Source: Tenrec ecaudatus
Taxonomy: Eukaryota > Chordata > Mammalia > Afrosoricida > Tenrecidae
DNA length: 64,000 nucleotides
Reading direction: 5' to 3'
Assembly (NCBI RefSeq): GCF_050624435.1
Contig: NC_134535.1
Coordinates: forward strand, 73,714,494-73,778,493
Part shown: in pieces, positions 46,944 through 64,000 of the stretch
Layout: every line of letters begins with the position of its first letter
How positions within the stretch are numbered: the stretch's first letter is position 1
The notes under the pieces: model-generated
The model's database searches: none
What the model was told of the DNA's origin: nothing
The model's input: the letters and a program-made list of their open reading frames with translations, nothing else
Made by a program: the position numbers and the translations under genes

Positions 46944-48972
46944 GTCGCAGGTCTCGCTCCGCGGGCCGGCGCGGGCCAGTGAGGCGACGGGCGACGGCGT
47001 AGCAGCGGGGCCAAACTTCCCCAGGAGAACGCGCCCGGCCGAGAGCGCCACCTACTGGCCGGAAGGCACAGTCGCCTCCTACTTGAGCTAGCCTAGACCA
47101 AGTTCTCAACCTGTGGGTCGCTACCTGGGTGGCAAAATGAGAGTGATGAAGTAGCACCGAAAATAATGTTATGGTTGGGGGGCAGGGGGGTCACCACAAC
47201 ATGAGGAACTGCATGAAAGGGCCACGGCAAGGCGGAGAACCACTGGGAGACCACATTTCCCCGGGGAATTCACTTGCCACAGGTGAAATGGTAGAAAGCA
47301 CGAGATGAATGTGTCACAAAATGAAAACGCAGCCAGAAACTTAGGAAAAGCCTTCTATTTCTTTATTTACATTGTGATTCACCATTATTAATTTCATCAT
47401 CATCATTACTATCCTTTATGATCTAGGGCAAACCCGTGAGGTAGGCAGAAATTTGTCCACGGTCCCTGAGGGAGAATGGGGTGGAAACTCTTCAACAAGC
47501 AGAGTTCATCTTTGTTGAATAAGCAAGATTTGTTGGGCACCTACTGCATGCCGGGAACCGTGCTCAGCTTTAGGAGGCTGCTGTTCACATCGGTTACGTC
47601 AGTTCCCATTCACAGCAACCCCGGGTGTGCACAGGGTTTTCAAGGCTATGAATCGCCAGGCCTGTCCTCCTAGGTGCCTCTGATGGGTTCCATCTGACCA
47701 CCAGAGTTAGAGAGGGGTCCAGAACAGGCCTAGCCACAGAGGTAAACTCATCATTCAAAAGGGAAACAAATGACCAGACCATATAAGACAAGGAAGATCG
47801 TGCAGGCCGAACAAAGACAAGGGTTCCCAGGGAGCAAGGAAGCACATCCTAATGAGAAGACCAGGAAAGACCGTTTTTCAGGAAAGAAGGGATATGTAAG
47901 AAAACCTATGGAGACTTTGACAGAGAGATAAAGGGCTTCCAGGCATGAGATCCCCAGAAAGAACAAAGTTTGAACATCTTGTGTAGACTGGCCAGAAGTC
48001 CCAATATATAGGTGAGGAGCAGGGCATGAAGTAGAAGGGTATTTGGAATCATATGGAGGTAGACTGAGTCCCAAGCAGAGGAATCTGTTCTTGCTTCCAG
48101 ATGCAGCAAGAACTGGTTTTAGGAAGCTCACCAACAGCTTGCGGAATGGTTTGAAGAGAGTGGAGGATGGTAGTCTAGACATGGCTCTATGGCCCTGTCG
48201 GAAGGGCCAACGTGAGAACAGAAAAGAGGTGAAAGTGAAGGCAGAGCGTACTGGGAAAGAAGAAATGAAGGGGTCTAGAAGCCTAAAGACAATTCAAGGA
48301 GGAGAGGAATCTACAACTCAGTCCAGAGTTCTTCTGCAGGGCATGGCGATGGTCTGTGATCAGGGCACCAACTCCACAAAGGGTCGAAGGAGCTACTGGC
48401 CAGAGGAGGGCTTGGTGTGGTGGCTGTGCCTCCCGTCAGACGGGGAGAACTTCATCCAGTTAGAGCCCGGGTGCCTTCTGCCTCCCTTGAGGAGATTTAA
48501 AAAAAAAACAAAAAAAAACTTTCTTTCTTCTCAGGCCCAAAGGCAGAAACCTGAGTTCTTTGGAGGCAGAAGAGATCTTAAATGCTCTTTCTCCCTTTCT
48601 CTTCCTTTGAAAAGAGACCAAAGAACCTGGGGGGGAAATCCACAGAGCACAGAGACAAGAGTAGGACTGGAAGCAGGCGGTAAGCGTCTTGTCTATCAGC
48701 AGTCACTGATCTCATATACCACATACGCTAGGGACACACTCCTCAAGAACGGGAACTGAGAACATCCTTTGGGTTCGAAGATGAGTACTGCTAGGGTCTT
48801 GGACTCTTAGCAAGCAGGCATTTTCCTGAGAAAATCTAGGGGAACAGAGAGAAAAGGAGGAGGAGGGAAGGAAAATCCATCTTTTTTGGGGGGGGTTCTT
48901 GTATTTATGGCTTTTGAAATATGGCCGTTCCTTCGTTGGGACAAGGGGTACCCAGGAGCAGAGTGGGTAACA
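46944..48972 (-). other. TSFM-EEF1AKMT3 interval, probably including the EEF1AKMT3 3'UTR
   Basis: It contains the TSFM upstream region, a SPIN element (47098-47245), a probable SINE piece near 47580-47700 and an old repeat relic near 47760-48230. A minus-strand AATAAA lies near 47360 (plus strand TTTATT), which could end the EEF1AKMT3 mRNA and give a 3'UTR of about 1.6 kb. The end is not certain. The 238-codon plus-strand frame at 48043-48759 resembles nothing I know. Confidence 0.45.
47098..47245 (+). mobile_element. SPIN-like hAT element upstream of TSFM
   Basis: A 148-base copy with GTTCTCAACCTGTGGGTCG near the left end and GAGAACCACTG at the right end, internally deleted. It lies about 155 bases upstream of the TSFM start codon, at the edge of the CpG-rich promoter. 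Confidence 0.87.
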
Positions 48973-60523
<11,551 letters not shown>

Positions 60524-61739
60524 CTGCTCATCTTGCCTAGCTTGACCCCCTTTTCAAGGGGCCAAAAAGAAGAGCAGATCCCCCCTGGGCCTTGCCAACA
60601 CAGGCTGCCAGGGTTAAGAGGCAGGGAACCTCAAAGAAAGTGGCCAAGGCAGAGCCGTCGTTTTCACAATTACTCCGGGCTCCTTCCCATCGTGCCCCTT
60701 TACTGAGGGCAGAAAGCAGAAGAAGCTGACTGAGAGCGTCAAAGGACCTTGGACTGGAGGGGATCTCGGCAGTGTGGGTTCTGGATTACCCCCACCCCCC
60801 AGCCTTCTCACCTGAGATCTCTCCTCAGCTGGAGTGAGGAGCTGTACTATTCCTCTAAACTGCCTGCTGGGCCAAAATCACTTGTCCCGTTGTGTTTACT
60901 GGGCAGTTCATGCATGGTAGGCACGGTCCTTGGGTACCTTGGGCATGTGTCCGTGCTGCAGTTCTTTGGGGGAAAGGCTGGAGTATGTGTCACGCACCCC
61001 CTCTAGGTCGCTCCTTGGTCAGGCCTGGACTTGGGCAATCTGCTCTCGCCTTGCTGACTCTGGAGAGTCCCTAAGTGGTTTGGGGTGGAGAGACCCTTTC
61101 CTTCATGTTGACCTTGAGTTGCAGGCAGAACAGCACGGAGCCCAGCGGGGATGGGAGTAGGGAGTGGGAGAGCAAGGAGCAGCAGCTGAACCAAGGAGGG
61201 TTCCGAGGCTGAACAGCAGCTGCTGACCAGAAAGTTCCACACCCCTCCAAGAGAGGACAGAGTCAAGTGGGGGTTCTAAGCATTCCTCTCTTCCTCGGTC
61301 CAGGGACCCAACTTTGCTAATTTGCAAAAAGCTCCTACATTTCTCTTCCTCAAGCCCCGTAGTCCCAGAGCTGGAGGGACGCAATGTTTTGACCAAGAAC
61401 CCTGCAGCACTCGCCTCAGGAGCAGTTTAACCCATGAACACACCCAGTCCCTTGCCCAGCCTGGAGAGGAGAGGGGAGGATGACAACTCTGCACCCCACA
61501 ACATGCAGCCCACCACGTAGCCCAGATGAACCACCCGAGAACTAGGGGTATTTACAGCTGTTCTTCCTGGGGGAGCTGGAGGGTGGGGAATTCCTGAGGA
61601 TAAGCCCGAAGGCCTGGCTCCCTGGGAAAGTGGTGGGAATACCAGGGCTGACTCATACAGCTTGTGGGTCACTGTCTTGGTTCTCCCGCGCTGCTGTAAC
61701 AGGACTGTCATGAGCAGATGCCTCACTTTAGAAATGAAA

Positions 61740-62060
61740 GCCTCCGTTAGGAGGCTGCTATTGTTGAGTGCCCTCCCATCAATTCCAACTTCGTGCAACG
61801 CCATGTGCAAGAGGAGGGAACACTGTCCAATCTTTATTTGATTTTGGGGGGAGCCCATACTTTATTTATTGAAATACATTGTAAATTGTGAATCAGGTAG
61901 GAGAACCCTGCCTGGTCCTATGCCATCCTCACGATTGATATGTTTGGGCCACTGTTGCAGCCCCTCTGTCGGGGCATCTCATGGAGGATCATTTTTGATG
62001 CCCTACTTACTTCACTGAGCATGATGTCCTGTAGGTGGCTAGAAGTCCAAAATCAGGGTG
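61740..62060 (-). repeat. Long AfroSINE variant, interrupted
   Basis: CATCAATTCCAACTTCGTGCAACGCC and GAACACTGTCC are separated by about 85 unrelated, A/T-rich bases from TGCCATCCTCACGATTGATATG, GTTGCAGCCCCTCTG and GCATGATGTCCTGTAGG, the order seen at 13463-13720. Confidence 0.55.
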
Positions 62061-62169
62061 CTCAAGAGGAAAGCCCCCATCCCTTTCAGCTGCTTTGGTA
62101 CGTCAGTAGTCTTTGTATCTCAAAAATCAAAGCAACCTTTGCTAATTCTACCATACTAATGTAGCAAAC

Positions 62170-62335
62170 AAAACCCCGCATCGCCATCTAAACTTAGAAA
62201 GACCCTACAGGACAGATAGAACTGTCCCTCTGGGCTTCTTTAGAGGGTAGAAAGCCCTGTCTCCCTCCCAGGGAGAGCCTGGTAGTTTTGTGCTGATGAC
62301 TTGACAAGGAACCACTATGCTACCAGACCTCCAAC
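62170..62335 (-). repeat. AfroSINE
   Basis: AGACCCTACAGGACAGATAGAACTGTCCC, GGGTAGAAAGCCCTG and CTGATGACTTGACAAGGAACC. A diverged copy about 300 bases before the CYP27B1 CCAAT box. Confidence 0.65.
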
Positions 62336-62621
62336 TCAGACCCAAATGAAATTATGACTTACAGGCAGACAGGTTTGAAATTAGGACACAAATCACCCAG
62401 CATTGAGCCAATTACCCTCAAGTGGAGTCCAACTAGCCTTCCCCAGGAAAGGATGTGTCCCTGCTGGTCTAGGCCATCAGACCAAGAGTAGAAGCTGAGG
62501 GGGCCACTCCCCACTGGGTGCCACAGGAGGTCCAAGGGAATTGCAAAAGGAAGCCCCGCCTGCTGTCCTTCAAGGGTGAGGCTTGGTTGCTGATCCCCAG
62601 CATGGACCACTAAGAAGAAGA

Positions 62622-62732
62622 GATTGGCTATAGAGTTTGGAGAGGGGGCGTCGCCCAGGGCTTAAATAGAGGCTGGGGAAGCAGGCAAAATGCTCAGAAG
62701 CCCTCTGTTTGGTCGGCTTTCTGACCCAAACC
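62622..62732 (+). promoter_or_regulatory. CYP27B1 core promoter
   Basis: An inverted CCAAT box (GATTGGCT, 62622-62629) is followed by a GC-rich element near 62643-62652 and a TATA-like TTAAATA (62662-62668). The start codon is at 62733. The order and the text around the CCAAT box match the remembered human CYP27B1 promoter, which is induced by PTH and repressed by vitamin D. A start near 62690 is inferred. Confidence 0.75.

Positions 62733-64000
<1,268 letters not shown>

Larger units (their letters stand above)
60524..62621 (+). other. METTL1 3'UTR and interval to CYP27B1
   Basis: It starts with the METTL1 3'UTR; I see no clear plus-strand AATAAA close to the stop, so the mRNA end is not placed. 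Two AfroSINE-type repeats lie at about 61740-62060 and 62170-62335. The rest is unannotated, with no coding frame that resembles a family. Confidence 0.5.

Noticed and set aside
48043-48759. 238-codon plus-strand open frame
   Set aside because: No family resemblance, repeat-like surroundings, and it probably lies opposite the EEF1AKMT3 3'UTR.

Overview
This is a vertebrate nuclear window with spliced genes, GT-AG introns, dense interspersed repeats and CpG-rich promoters. Every protein-coding gene was recognised by aligning conceptual exons, by eye, with remembered mammalian proteins. The order is CTDSP2(+), AVIL(+), TSFM(-), EEF1AKMT3(-), METTL1(+), CYP27B1(+). This is the mammalian block found at human 12q14.1, read in the opposite direction. 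The repeats point to the species. Afrotheria-specific AfroSINEs are common, and there are three SPIN hAT transposons, a family known in tenrec among afrotherians. A tenrec such as Echinops telfairi is the best guess (inference, about 0.75).

Layout: 1-9637 is intron 1 of CTDSP2, whose first exon lies off the window. The remaining CTDSP2 exons run from 9638 to 15292, with a long 3'UTR to about 18830. mir-26a-2 sits in the intron between 12260 and 14645. AVIL follows, with a likely noncoding first exon near 19660-19753 and 19 coding exons from 21775 to 38501 that sum to 819 codons. A broken DYNLL1 retrocopy lies antisense inside an AVIL intron. TSFM (six exons, 325 aa) is convergent with AVIL. 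EEF1AKMT3 (three exons, 226 aa) lies upstream of TSFM on the same strand and is head-to-head with METTL1 (six exons, 279 aa) across a CpG-rich promoter. CYP27B1 begins at 62733 and leaves the window after exon 2.

The genes are not one pathway. CTDSP2 is a small CTD phosphatase hosting miR-26a, AVIL an actin regulator, TSFM the mitochondrial elongation factor Ts, EEF1AKMT3 an eEF1A lysine methyltransferase, METTL1 the tRNA m7G46 methyltransferase, and CYP27B1 the vitamin D 1-alpha-hydroxylase. The link visible in the sequence is the intronic miRNA and two candidate miR-26 seed matches in its host's 3'UTR.

I found no wholly new system. The most useful points are the variant miR-26a-2-3p seed, the possible host-miRNA loop, a GC-AG intron in AVIL, the SPIN copies (one nested in an AfroSINE), a SINE supplying much of a METTL1 splice acceptor region, and a precisely delimited retrocopy. 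Repeat boundaries are by eye and accurate to about 10-20 bases unless a duplication fixes them.
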